Shown here piece by piece: positions 8,667 to 17,165 of a DNA stretch of 27,099 nucleotides. The notes under the pieces are model-generated. The model was not told the DNA's origin. It did not search any database and saw only the letters and a list, made by a program, of their open reading frames with translations. Both the position numbers and the translations under genes were made by a program. How positions within the stretch are numbered: the first letter of the stretch is position 1; each line of letters begins with the position of its first letter. This DNA is from an uncultured Acidobacteriota bacterium (GTDB lineage Bacteria; Acidobacteriota; Terriglobia; Bryobacterales; Bryobacteraceae), in the NCBI GenBank assembly GCA_937952345.1, contig CALFYN010000199.1, forward strand, positions 1 to 27,099. Reading direction: 5' to 3'.

Positions 8667-10325
8667 ATGGCGGCTCTCGACTACATCGTGATGGTGGTCT
8701 ACTGCGTGGCGATCATCGCCGCCGGCGTCGTTTTCTCGCGAACGGGCGCCAATGTGAAGTCCTTCTTCGCTGCTGACGGTGAGGCGCCCTGGTGGCTAAG
8801 CGGCCTTTCTCTTTACATGAGTTTCTTCTCCGCCGGTGCGTTTGTGGTCTGGGGCGGCATGGCCTACGAGCATGGGCTGGTGGCGTTGAACATCCAGTGG
8901 ACAACATCGCTTGGCGGATTTGCCATTGCCATTTTCATCGCTCATCGCTGGAAGCGAACTGGCGTCATCACGGTGGGCGAGTATTTACGCTACCGGCTCG
9001 GCGCTCCGGCGCAGCAATTCTACACATACGCCTACACCTTCTTCGGCGTCTTCACCGCAGGGGGACTCCTGTATCCGGTAAGCAAGATGGTGTCGGTAAC
9101 TTCGGGACTGCCGCTTCCGGTGTGCTGCATCGCGCTGGGCGCTGTGATTACGATCTATACGGCGATCGGCGGGCTCTGGGCGGTGCTGGTTACCGACACC
9201 CTCCAGTTCGTCGTGCTGATGGCCGCCCTGCTGATCGCCGCGCCACTGGCACTGCGCACCGCAGGCGGCATCGATGCTCTTGTCGCCACCGCCCCGCAAG
9301 GCTACTTCGATCTCGTACATGGGCCCTATAACTGGCTTTTCGTCACCACGTACGCCCTCTATCACCTCTACATGCTGGGCGGCAAGTGGCCCTACGTCCA
9401 ACGCTACACGAGCGTGCCGGACGAACGCTCCGCAAGGAAGGTGGCCGCGCTTTTCGGCGCACTCTACATCTTCAATCCGATCATCTTCTTTCTGCCCGCC
9501 ATGCTCTACCGCACGGTGGATCCGCACCTGACGGGCCTGCAGGTAGAGGACGCATTCATTCTCATGGCGCGGCGCGTGATGCCCACCGGCCTCGTCGGGC
9601 TGATGCTGGCGGCGATGCTGTCGTCGTCGGCCAGCGCAGCCAACACGATGTTGAACATGCTCTCGGCCGTGTTCACGCGGGATATCTACCAGAACCTGAT
9701 CCGCCGCGACGCCTCCGAACATTCCTCGATGATTGTGGCCCGGGTCTCCACGTGCATCTTCGGCGCGCTCATGGTTGGAGTCGCGTTGCTGGTCCCCCTG
9801 CTGGGTGGACTGGTGGAGATGATCCTCTCGCTCGCTGCCATCACGGGAGGCGCAACCCTCCTGCCACCTATCTGGGCATTGTGCTCGAAGCGCATTTCGG
9901 CAGGCGCTGCCATTGCGGCATCGGTTGCTGCCCTGGCTGTGAGCCTATTCTTGAAACTTCTCGGTCCCGCGCTGCTCGGCCTCAAGCTGAATCGCGCAAC
10001 GGAGATGGCCGTCGGTGTGGGAGTCCCCACGATCATCCTGATCGCGATCGAAGTGGTGCTGATGATGCACGGCGTCATCAGTCCGGGCGTAGCTCGCTTT
10101 GAGGCGCATCGCGCCGGCCTGAAGCCCAACGCCGCGGGAGCATCGGTACAGAGTCGCTTTGGCGCAAAAGTGGTCAGCTATTCGATTCTCTTCATCGGCG
10201 CCTGCCTGCTGGTTCTGGGTGGGCTTGCTCCCCACAGTACGATGTTAGTCCTGGCTGTGGGGATGACGGTGCTCGCTGTGGGTGCGACTGCCGCTTGGAT
10301 GCTGCGGCGTGCCCAGGAGGACTAA
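8667..10325 (+). CDS. Sodium:solute symporter family transporter
   Basis: Inner-membrane protein of 552 residues of the SSS family (PutP/SglT fold), with about 13 predicted transmembrane helices from residue 4 to the C-terminus. Family landmarks are the helix GGLWAVLVTDTLQFVVLMA (about 170-188) and the sodium-site serines in MLSSSASAANTML (about 315-328). A polar loop at about 485-510 precedes a last helical hairpin. The start ATG at 8667 is 17 bases after the lyase stop; another ATG at 8663 is out of frame. In this run it probably imports the sugar acid or monosaccharide released by the GH2 enzyme; the substrate is inferred from context. Confidence 0.9.
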   Translation: MAALDYIVMVVYCVAIIAAGVVFSRTGANVKSFFAADGEAPWWLSGLSLYMSFFSAGAFVVWGGMAYEHGLVALNIQWTTSLGGFAIAIFIAHRWKRTGVITVGEYLRYRLGAPAQQFYTYAYTFFGVFTAGGLLYPVSKMVSVTSGLPLPVCCIALGAVITIYTAIGGLWAVLVTDTLQFVVLMAALLIAAPLALRTAGGIDALVATAPQGYFDLVHGPYNWLFVTTYALYHLYMLGGKWPYVQRYTSVPDERSARKVAALFGALYIFNPIIFFLPAMLYRTVDPHLTGLQVEDAFILMARRVMPTGLVGLMLAAMLSSSASAANTMLNMLSAVFTRDIYQNLIRRDASEHSSMIVARVSTCIFGALMVGVALLVPLLGGLVEMILSLAAITGGATLLPPIWALCSKRISAGAAIAASVAALAVSLFLKLLGPALLGLKLNRATEMAVGVGVPTIILIAIEVVLMMHGVISPGVARFEAHRAGLKPNAAGASVQSRFGAKVVSYSILFIGACLLVLGGLAPHSTMLVLAVGMTVLAVGATAAWMLRRAQED

Positions 10326-10366
10326 CTGGGGCGCAACATACGGATATGTGGAAGGAGACGATGATC

Positions 10367-10876
10367 ATGTCTTTGGTGCAAACTATCGAGTCTCTGGTCT
10401 CACGATTCGAGAGCGGCCGTCTCGATCGCCGCGACTTGCTGAGGGCTCTGGCGGCCCTTTGCGGCGCCACCCATGTTTCTGGCGCGCAAGAGACAGTCAG
10501 GCCTGCAGCGATCAACCATGTCACCCTCTCTGTGACCAACCTGGGGCGATCCCGCGCTTTTTACCAGGGCATCCTCCAAACTGAGATCCTCGGGTCCGTC
10601 AACGAGGAAACGGACCTTAGCCTCGGCACAGGCTTTGTCGCACTCATGAAAACCAACCGGCCCGTGGGCATCGATCACTTCTGCATCGGCGTCGAGGGAT
10701 ATGATCCGAAGCGTATCGGAGCCGCATTGGAGGCGCAGGGACACAAGCCACGCATTCTGACCGAGGCTCTGGGAGTGCGATTCCGTGTCCCACAGCTTTA
10801 CGTACGTGACCCTGACGGGATACCGGTGCAATTCTCCAGCCCACAGTATCGCGGGGAGATGCCCGCTCCGAGGTAG
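10367..10876 (+). CDS. VOC-fold (glyoxalase/dioxygenase-like) protein with twin-arginine-like N-terminus
   Basis: Small protein of 169 residues. ATG at 10367 is preferred because GGAG lies at 10354-10357; further in-frame ATGs exist at 10295, 10346 and 10361. The N-terminus has DRRDLLRALAA (20-30), a twin-arginine-like pattern before a short hydrophobic stretch, so it may be exported or may carry a vestigial signal. The VOC domain covers about 47-160: INHVTLSVTNLGRSRAFY with H51, GIDHFCIGV with H104, and VRDPDGIPVQF. Most metal-dependent VOC enzymes have glutamate where Q155 stands, so metal binding may be altered. It ends the catabolic run; its role there is unknown. Confidence 0.75.
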   Translation: MSLVQTIESLVSRFESGRLDRRDLLRALAALCGATHVSGAQETVRPAAINHVTLSVTNLGRSRAFYQGILQTEILGSVNEETDLSLGTGFVALMKTNRPVGIDHFCIGVEGYDPKRIGAALEAQGHKPRILTEALGVRFRVPQLYVRDPDGIPVQFSSPQYRGEMPAPR

Positions 10877-11326
10877 CGGTCTACTGGGCGATGTCCCGGT
10901 CCAACCGCAGCCGAGTGGGATCTCCGCGTTCTCCGGGGAACCAGTGCTAATTCGGACAAGCAGACCTTGCCCAGCCATCGCTATCGAATCAGTCAAGTAA
11001 TTGTGCCGCGCCTGGGGGGCTGTTTCGTCTGCCACGGTAAAGTGAGAAGCTCCTGTATTTCGCGCTCTCTCCTGGTTTTGACCACCTCCGCTCGGATAGA
11101 GTTGCCACCACCAGAAATCAGCACACGGCCGGCGACACGCGACTGAGCACGGCTCATCCTCTGCGCCGGTAGGCGCGTTGGCGGAAGCGTTCGGGGGGAA
11201 GAGACGATTTCACCCACGCCGAAAGCGTGCTCGGCACGGTGGCGTAAGACTATTGGCTGAAGCGGGCCAGTCGCCGGCGGAGATGTTGGAAACAGGGCAT
11301 CATCGACACAAAGCTCCAGCACTTCG
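10877..11326. other. Non-coding or decayed stretch
   Basis: About 450 bp between the VOC gene and the toxin relic. Long frames are open on both strands, but none of the six translations shows a recognisable domain, a ribosome site or a sensible start. It is probably eroded DNA downstream of the toxin relic. Confidence 0.5.
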
Positions 11327-11658
11327 TCAGTGATCGGAGCGACGCAGGCAAGCGAGCCCATCAACGGCGGCGCGCGGCTGGCCGGGCGAAAGGCCTGATC
11401 CGCCCCAGTCGATTGTTTTACGCAGACTCCCGCATCGTCGTCAATTGAGCCGCCAAGTCGGCTGCTTTGGCTGAGCCCACCGCTCACGAAGTCGGCAGTG
11501 CCGAGTCGCACGGAATAACGATCCTCGCGGGCCTGACTGGTAATCTGGCAAAGAATAAGATCGTCAACCTGCAATGCGGCGAGGACCAGCGCGGGACGCC
11601 GCTTGGTCTGGCTGAGGTCCGAGAAAGAGAAATTCAGGACGACGACGTCGCCCTTTAC
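11327..11658 (-). pseudogene. PemK/MazF-family toxin relic with an inverted internal block
   Basis: The minus strand from 11658 encodes a clear PemK/MazF N-terminal half: KGDVVVLNFSFSDLSQTKRRP, then DDLILCQITSQ and FVSGGLSQSS, ending near 11461. These are the conserved RNase-toxin segments. The next family block, normally like RPSRLFTADSRIV, is missing on the minus strand. It is found on the plus strand at 11401-11442 as RPSRLFYADSRIVV. The expected C-terminal helix follows on the minus strand at 11395-11327 as LSPGQPRAAVDGLACLRRSDH and a stop. The three pieces together give about 110 residues, the family length, so a short inversion of about 60 bp has broken the gene. The usual start position now reads GTA (11658-11656) and one TGA lies in the inverted block, so it should be inactive. 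Without the inversion the minus frame stays open to 10993. Confidence 0.75.
11395..11454 (+). other. Inverted segment carrying the toxin's RPSRLF block
   Basis: On the plus strand this reads LIRPSRLFYADSRIVVN, stop, AAK. Reversed in place it would join GLSQSS to LIRPSRLF and, after one stop-to-arginine change, continue into LSPGQPRAAV of the toxin tail. Breakpoints are uncertain by several bases. A near-identical 15-16 bp motif (CGACTTGGCGGCTCA and CGACTGGGGCGGATCA, minus strand) lies at both edges, but in direct orientation. Confidence 0.6.
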
Positions 11659-11831
11659 AAATTGGCCCAGGCAGCGTCCTCCTCCGGGGAGAGCCAGTCC
11701 TTCGCGAGCGAGGACTCCGCGGCCAATGTGGGAACGGAAGCCTCGGCACAATCTTTCGAGCTCCCGTGGGTGCCGGTGCGCAGGATATGCGGAACGATAA
11801 CGCTGACGTCATCGATGAAGAGATACTCCAT
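11655..11831 (-). CDS. Antitoxin-like protein of a PemK/MazF pair, probably degraded
   Basis: A 58-residue reading frame directly upstream of the toxin relic. Its C-terminus, AESSLAKDWLSPEEDAAWANL, is the tail typical of small antitoxins encoded next to PemK/MazF toxins, where an acidic, tryptophan-containing segment neutralises the toxin. Its TAA stop overlaps the position where the toxin start would be, as in intact pairs. The N-terminal 35 residues do not resemble the usual antitoxin domain, so the N-terminus may have been lost or replaced, and the ATG at 11831 may not be genuine. It begins 27 bases after the small ORF that follows the amidohydrolase. Confidence 0.55.
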   Translation of the reverse strand: MEYLFIDDVSVIVPHILRTGTHGSSKDCAEASVPTLAAESSLAKDWLSPEEDAAWANL

Positions 11832-11858
11832 GAGTGCGACACGGCCCGATACGCCGCG

Positions 11859-12068
11859 TCACCACGCTTCCGTCAAACCGGCCCCCATCCAATAGCTAAC
11901 CAACACGACCGAAGTTCCAGAACGATCAGCCACACGTTCCACTCCCACAACATGAATCCGTTCCTGCAATACAGACTCCAGCGCAAACTGAATCTCCAGC
12001 AACGTAGGAAAGGCCGCACCAGGGGGCGCGGATACCATGAGCAGAGTAGACTGGGGTTCTGCATTCAT
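11859..12068 (-). CDS. Small hypothetical protein coupled to the amidohydrolase
   Basis: A 69-residue frame (begins MNAEPQSTLLMVS, ends VLVSYWMGAGLTEAW). Its ATG overlaps the amidohydrolase stop in an ATGA arrangement, which suggests translational coupling and is the main reason to accept it. It has no signal peptide or membrane helix, and alternating hydrophobic stretches suggest a small alpha/beta fold. I do not recognise the family. No ribosome site of its own is seen. It could be a genuine small partner, or part of the decayed DNA around the toxin relic. Confidence 0.4.
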   Translation of the reverse strand: MNAEPQSTLLMVSAPPGAAFPTLLEIQFALESVLQERIHVVGVERVADRSGTSVVLVSYWMGAGLTEAW

Positions 12069-13747
12069 CGGGCACGATAAATCGCTTTTCCACCAACCAT
12101 CGTCCAAACGACCCTCACCTTCTTCAGATCTACAGCCGGGATGGTCAGCACGTCGCCATCCACCAAGGTGAGATCCGCCTTCTTTCCTACCTCAATCGAT
12201 CCAACGCGACCAAGTTGATTCATCGCCATTGCGGCATTTCGTGTGTAGGCGTACAGCATTGCTTCCCGTGGCATCCGTTGATTGGAGTCCAGCACGCCTT
12301 TGGGCCCGCGGCGGGTCCCTGCCTGACACATCGCCTCAAAAGGATTCGGCGATGACACAAACCAATCGCTACCGCCCGCGACAATCGCACCGGCATGCAG
12401 CAGCGAACGCGCCGGGTACTGCCAGCGATAGATCTCCGGAACAACGTAGGGTTGCACGAGGTCGATTGTGTCAGCACCGGCCGAAGCCCAGAGAAGTTGG
12501 AAGGCCGCCACCACACCCAGTTGCCGGAATCGTGGGAAATCAGCCGGATGGATGAACTGCAGGTGCGTGATGGTGTGAGGTAGACCGCTATTGCCATTCG
12601 CATTCCTGGCTGCTTCGATCCCGTTCAGCGCTTCAGTGACGGCACGATCTCCAATCGCATGCACATGCACAATCAGCTTCTCGCGATCCGCCCGTGTGCA
12701 GACATCGGCGAACTGGCGGGGGGCGAACAGTAAGTCGCCGCGCTTGCCGCCGGTACCCAAATAAGGCGTCGACATGGCGGCGGTCTGCGCCGGATGCTCC
12801 GCCACTCCATCGGCGAATACCTTCACTCCGCTCACGGTGAGCCCCGACACCCCGCTGAACTCCTTCCGCAGTGCCAGCGCCTGTTGGAGTTGCTCAGCAT
12901 CAAGCTGGGCCGAATCCGGGTTGAGCGGGACGAACGCCGCAACTCGCCCGGTGAGATGCCCACGGGCCGCCAGGGCACGATAGATGGCGAGAATGCCCCG
13001 CCGCGCACCCGCATCAATCCAGGACGTGATTCCAAAGCTGTGCAGGTGTTGAATCCCCACACGTCCGTTTTCGATGACATCGCGCTCCGACGGCCTTGGG
13101 ATGGCGCGCCGTACTACTCCAACTCCTGCCTCCATCACAAAACCTTGCGGGTTCCCATCCGTATCGACGCCGTAGTTCTTGCGCTCGGCTTCGCTCAACT
13201 GCGCAAGAAAGGCCCGATCCAGCCTGGCCTTCTGTCTCATGGTCCGGTTGGCCCAGCCGGTGTGCCCGTCCAGTCCGAACAGGAATACCGCACGCGAGGC
13301 GAACGCCCCTTCGTTGAACCGACGATTCAATTCGTTGACGTGCGACCAAGCCGAAAGCGGTACCCCAACAATCTCGAGCACGTCGCCGCGCACACCTCGG
13401 CCGGTCTTCAGCGCTTCCGAGGCGAAGGCGGCAAGCCCTACGACGCTCACGATCTTCCCACCGGCATCGGCGGCCCGCAGCATGCGCCCGCCCTCCACAG
13501 GATGAACGTGACTGTCGATCAAACCGGGCAGCAGCGTGTTGCCGCCCAAATCGACAATTTCAGCCGCGGCCGATACAGCGCCTGCGGCTTCCCCATGGCT
13601 GCCCACCGCAACGATCGTATCGCCCCGCAAAGCCACCGCTTCCGCATAGGGCTGTTGCGGATTTGCAGTGAATACTTTCCCAAATACCAGCAGCCGTTCC
13701 TGTGCCGCCCCAGCGCATGGAAAAATGAGCGCTGCCAGGCACGCCAC
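12065..13747 (-). CDS. Exported amidohydrolase, YtcJ-like (amidohydrolase family 3)
   Basis: Metal-dependent hydrolase of at least 560 residues. From GTG at 13747 the signal is short (MACLAALIFPCAGAAQ). A strong GGAGAGGAG at 13802-13810 lies nine bases before an in-frame CTG at 13792-13790, which would add 15 residues with a proper arginine-containing n-region (about 575 residues). The GTG has no ribosome site, so the CTG start deserves weight. Motifs are GLIDSHVHP (H80 and H82 from the GTG), a likely metal-bridging lysine in SGVKVFADGV, HVHAIGDRAV, HLQFIHP and the late aspartate in GGSDWFV, all typical of the YtcJ group. That group acts on N-acyl or cyclic amides, but specificity varies widely. 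It follows the second receptor closely and probably processes the same compound in the periplasm. Confidence 0.88.
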   Translation of the reverse strand: MACLAALIFPCAGAAQERLLVFGKVFTANPQQPYAEAVALRGDTIVAVGSHGEAAGAVSAAAEIVDLGGNTLLPGLIDSHVHPVEGGRMLRAADAGGKIVSVVGLAAFASEALKTGRGVRGDVLEIVGVPLSAWSHVNELNRRFNEGAFASRAVFLFGLDGHTGWANRTMRQKARLDRAFLAQLSEAERKNYGVDTDGNPQGFVMEAGVGVVRRAIPRPSERDVIENGRVGIQHLHSFGITSWIDAGARRGILAIYRALAARGHLTGRVAAFVPLNPDSAQLDAEQLQQALALRKEFSGVSGLTVSGVKVFADGVAEHPAQTAAMSTPYLGTGGKRGDLLFAPRQFADVCTRADREKLIVHVHAIGDRAVTEALNGIEAARNANGNSGLPHTITHLQFIHPADFPRFRQLGVVAAFQLLWASAGADTIDLVQPYVVPEIYRWQYPARSLLHAGAIVAGGSDWFVSSPNPFEAMCQAGTRRGPKGVLDSNQRMPREAMLYAYTRNAAMAMNQLGRVGSIEVGKKADLTLVDGDVLTIPAVDLKKVRVVWTMVGGKAIYRAR

Positions 13748-13801
13748 AAAAGCTGCCCGGCGCGAAAACGGTGATGGTGTCCACAGGAACAGGCGTGCGC
13801 A

Positions 13802-13810
13802 CTCCTCTCC
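13802..13810 (-). promoter_or_regulatory. Strong ribosome binding site deciding the amidohydrolase start
   Basis: GGAGAGGAG on the minus strand, just after the receptor stop at 13815. Spacing is nine bases to an in-frame CTG (13792-13790) but about 54 bases to the first standard start (GTG 13747). This supports a non-standard CTG start, or loss of an ATG there. Confidence 0.5.
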
Positions 13811-13814
13811 TAGA

Positions 13815-16800
13815 CTAAAAGCTAAACCGTAGCGCGAGTTGAAGGATGCGCGGGGAAGCCGATGCGATCACCTGTCCGAACGTTGGCTGCCGTATAGCTG
13901 TGTTGACACGGGTAAAATTCGTGCGATTGAACAGATTGAACGACTCGACGCGGAAGGTTCCCTTTAACCTCTCGCCGTACACCTCGAACGTCTTGCCAAG
14001 TGCCAGATCCACATTGGCCGTCCCCGGACCCGTGATGCTGTTGCGTGCATAGGTTCCGTACGATCCCGCCGGATAGGCGCTCGCCGCTGGCGGCCGGGCG
14101 AAATCGCTTTGGCTGAAGTACTGCAAGCCTGTATTCTGCGGCCTGCTGTTCGTCTTCACTTTGGGAACTACCTGGTTGGCGCGAATCAGCCCCAGATCCC
14201 CCGCACCGGAAGGTCCGGGAGTATTGAAATTGCCCTGCAACCCGGAACGTATGTCCAGCGGGTCTCCCTCAGTGAATGTGAGGATCGGGTAGAGTGACCA
14301 GCCCTTCGCCAACACTGCTGGAGCTTTTCCCAAAGCGGGCAGATCCCACACGCCGCTGAACACGAACCGCTGCCGGCGATCGAAATCCGACGATGCCCGG
14401 AACTGGTTGTGATTGTAGAAAGGAACCGTGCCGCTGGCTTCACTCCATCCCGAAGAATTGTCGATGAAGTGCGACCACGTATAGCTGGCCGTGAACACGA
14501 GATTGCCGGTGTACTGGACACCGCTGACCCGCTTGGTCAGACTGGCAAGCAAGCCGTTGTAATTGCTCTTGGCGACATTGTCGATCGTCGTGCCGGCGGC
14601 AAAGCCGGCGGGACACCGTGTGCCAATCTGGTTGGCCAAATTCCAGATACGGCAGTTTCCGCCGATCGGAAACGGGTTCTGATCCATATACGAAAGCAGC
14701 TTGTGGGAGTTGTTGCCGACATAGCTGATGTCGGCAGCCAGTCCCCCCGCCAACTGCCGCTGTACGCTCAAGCTGTACTGGTAGAAATATGGGGTGCGCA
14801 GATTCGGATTCACGAACACGCTACTTGTGCCGTAAGGCAGATACCCCTTGGCCGCGAAGTCCAGATCACTCGGCGGAGCAGTCGACGGAAACGGATTCGG
14901 CGCATTCTTTGAGGCGTACGGTTGTGCGAAGTACGGACTCGGTGGCGAGAACGGAGCCGCGTCTCCCCCATAGTAGATGTAAGATGCCGCATAGAACGGC
15001 GGAACGCCGTTGTTCCAGGTCACTGACTGTCCTCGCAGACGGTCGAAGAACACGCCGCCACCGCCTCTAATGCTGGTCTTGCCGTCGCCGAACGGATCAA
15101 ACGCAAACCCGAGCCGCGGCGCCCAGTTGTTCTTGTCCGGGAAGAACTGCCCCGTGGGAGCCCCCGCATCGCCCGGGAACACCAGACCACGTGGCGCCTT
15201 GGAAAATACCGTCGACTGCACGCCCGGCAAGTAGTTGAATGTCCGGCCAGATGTCTCACGCAGTGGTGTGCCGTACTCGTAGCGCACACCGAACGTCAGA
15301 TGCAATCGGCGGTTCACCTTCCATTCATCCTGCACGAAGAAGTTATAGTCTCTCGTGCGAAAGTTCGTGATCCCGTTCGGGTATTGATAAAACTCGAAAG
15401 GCAGTGCAAGCAGGAAGTTCGCGATGGCGTTTCCCGCCCCAACGGAGGAGTTCACCGTAAAGGCACCCACCGTGGCATATCCATACTGCGAATTATTCTG
15501 CTGCGGGCTAAACAGGAACCCGGCCTTCACATTATGCGCGCCCCGTTGCCAGCTGATGGTGTCGGTCCAGGTGTAACTGTTATCCGCACCCCAGCCAGGA
15601 CCGTTGATGTCGAATCCAACCCGCAATCCGTTGTCGAACATCATCGCCGTCGGTCCCACCGGAAGGTCAGAGTTGATTTCGATTCCTAGCTTGTCCGGAG
15701 TGAAGCTCTGGGCCCGGGCATCGGAGGCACGCTGGGAAATCGCCACATAGCGTTGCGCGGTGAATCGGGCCTGGTTGACCAGGTTGGCGTTGATGACTCG
15801 CGTGTAGGTCAGGTTGCCGAACCAGCGTTCATTCCCGGAAGAGACTGAATAGCCGGGAACATTGGCGCCTGAGAACGGCGCCAGCCCTTCCTGGTTGGAC
15901 TTGCCCAGCGTGAGCGCAAACGTATCCTTCTGGCTCGCGTAATAGTCGGCTCTTCCCGTGTACTCACCAGTATCCTGCGCCGAAGGCGCACGAGCGCTCA
16001 GGAACCCCGTCTCCGACGTCGGCACCAGGTTGTTCGTCAGATATGCCTTTGCCACCCCATCAATACGAGCGGGATTGATGATGCCCCGCGAGGCATCCAG
16101 CGCATAGAATGGTCTCCGCGCCAGAAAGGCCACGACAGCCCGGTCAGGCGTTCCGCCGGGACCGGAATGGGAGAAATCGCCCGCTGCCTCCGCGGGAGTG
16201 GGAACGCGAATGTCGGGAGTCTGGCCGGCTGTTCGCTGCCGCTGCCCTTGGTATCCAACGAAGTAGAACAACTTGTCTCGCTTCACCGGGCCGCCGATCG
16301 TGCCGCCGTATTGATTTCGCTTGAGTGGAGTCCGGCTCAGGCCCACCCGGTTGGCGAAAAAAAAGTTCGCATTGAGCAGTTCGTTGCGGAAGAAGTTGAA
16401 CAGGCTGCCGTGAGGCGCATTCGTGCCTGACCGGGTAACGACGCTGACAATGCCACCGCCGGCGCGGGCAAACTCCGCCGTGTAGTTGTTGGTCAGGATG
16501 CGAAACTCAGCCACCATGTCGGGGTTCGGATTGAAGACGACGTTGTTCAGGTTGATGGCTGTATTGTTGCCCCCGTCCAGAAGATACCCCACCGCATCGG
16601 GTCTGCCTCCCGCCACGGAAAACGTCCCGGCCCGGCCTGAACCTTGGGCGGCGGCCTGCACCCCAGGCTGCGTCAGAGCCAAATCAAGTGTATTGCGCCC
16701 GTTCAGCGGCAGGTTCTGGATCAGGGAACCGATCACCGTGCCGCCCAGCGTTGGATTGACCGTCTCCACCTGCGGCGCCTCGGTGTTTACGGACACCGTG

Positions 16801-17156
16801 GCCTGCACCTCCCCCACCGCCAGATTCACGTCGATGCGAAGAGTCTGATGGATCGTCATCGTGCTCGGCGACGTCACCGCCGTCGTGAATCCAGCTTTCG
16901 AGACACGCACCGCATAGCGCCCGAGCGGCAACCCGCGGACAGTGTAGCTCCCATCGGCTTCTGTTTCCGTTGTCCACACAATCCCCGTGTCGACGTTAGT
17001 CACGGCGACAGCGGCGTTGGGAACCGCGGCGCCGGTCGGATCGGACACAAACCCCGCCACGCGGCCGGCCGCGTCCTGTGCCTGGCAGAGCATGGAGCTG
17101 AGAACAACAATAACCGCTGTCCGCAGAAAGTATGGAAACGTCGTGCTGGGCAACAT
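13815..17156 (-). CDS. TonB-dependent receptor, Oar-like, with carboxypeptidase-regulatory domain
   Basis: Second outer-membrane receptor, 1113 residues. The signal peptide is about 1-26 (cleavage near CQAQ). The carboxypeptidase-regulatory domain is about 30-115 (RVAGFVSDPTGAAVPNAAV, GSYTVRGLPLGRYAVRV). The plug is about 130-245 (NLPLNGRNTLDLALTQPGV, YTAEFARAGGGIVSVVTRSGTN) and the rest is barrel, ending in ALRFSF with terminal phenylalanine. The ATG at 17156 has GAGGTG five bases upstream, and this site overlaps the stop of the preceding Tat-exported protein, so the two genes are translationally coupled. The amidohydrolase follows. It differs clearly from the receptor at 135-3569 and probably carries another ligand, perhaps an amide-containing compound given the amidohydrolase; that last point is inference. 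Confidence 0.92.
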   Translation of the reverse strand: MLPSTTFPYFLRTAVIVVLSSMLCQAQDAAGRVAGFVSDPTGAAVPNAAVAVTNVDTGIVWTTETEADGSYTVRGLPLGRYAVRVSKAGFTTAVTSPSTMTIHQTLRIDVNLAVGEVQATVSVNTEAPQVETVNPTLGGTVIGSLIQNLPLNGRNTLDLALTQPGVQAAAQGSGRAGTFSVAGGRPDAVGYLLDGGNNTAINLNNVVFNPNPDMVAEFRILTNNYTAEFARAGGGIVSVVTRSGTNAPHGSLFNFFRNELLNANFFFANRVGLSRTPLKRNQYGGTIGGPVKRDKLFYFVGYQGQRQRTAGQTPDIRVPTPAEAAGDFSHSGPGGTPDRAVVAFLARRPFYALDASRGIINPARIDGVAKAYLTNNLVPTSETGFLSARAPSAQDTGEYTGRADYYASQKDTFALTLGKSNQEGLAPFSGANVPGYSVSSGNERWFGNLTYTRVINANLVNQARFTAQRYVAISQRASDARAQSFTPDKLGIEINSDLPVGPTAMMFDNGLRVGFDINGPGWGADNSYTWTDTISWQRGAHNVKAGFLFSPQQNNSQYGYATVGAFTVNSSVGAGNAIANFLLALPFEFYQYPNGITNFRTRDYNFFVQDEWKVNRRLHLTFGVRYEYGTPLRETSGRTFNYLPGVQSTVFSKAPRGLVFPGDAGAPTGQFFPDKNNWAPRLGFAFDPFGDGKTSIRGGGGVFFDRLRGQSVTWNNGVPPFYAASYIYYGGDAAPFSPPSPYFAQPYASKNAPNPFPSTAPPSDLDFAAKGYLPYGTSSVFVNPNLRTPYFYQYSLSVQRQLAGGLAADISYVGNNSHKLLSYMDQNPFPIGGNCRIWNLANQIGTRCPAGFAAGTTIDNVAKSNYNGLLASLTKRVSGVQYTGNLVFTASYTWSHFIDNSSGWSEASGTVPFYNHNQFRASSDFDRRQRFVFSGVWDLPALGKAPAVLAKGWSLYPILTFTEGDPLDIRSGLQGNFNTPGPSGAGDLGLIRANQVVPKVKTNSRPQNTGLQYFSQSDFARPPAASAYPAGSYGTYARNSITGPGTANVDLALGKTFEVYGERLKGTFRVESFNLFNRTNFTRVNTAIRQPTFGQVIASASPRILQLALRFSF

Positions 17157-17165
17157 GGATTCACC

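Noticed and set aside
10883..10900. Possible terminator hairpin ACTGGG/CCCGGT after the VOC gene
   Set aside because: Six-base stem with a wobble pair and no following T-run.
10400..11035. Minus-strand open frame of 211 codons
   Set aside because: Antisense to the VOC gene and reaching into decayed DNA; no family resemblance.
10993..11751. One continuous 252-codon minus-strand gene covering the toxin region
   Set aside because: Only 11461-11658 resembles a protein family; upstream codons are the antitoxin read in another frame, and downstream codons have no match and conflict with the inverted-block explanation.
12794..13774. Plus-strand open frame of 326 codons
   Set aside because: Antisense to the amidohydrolase, with no start signal or recognisable domain.
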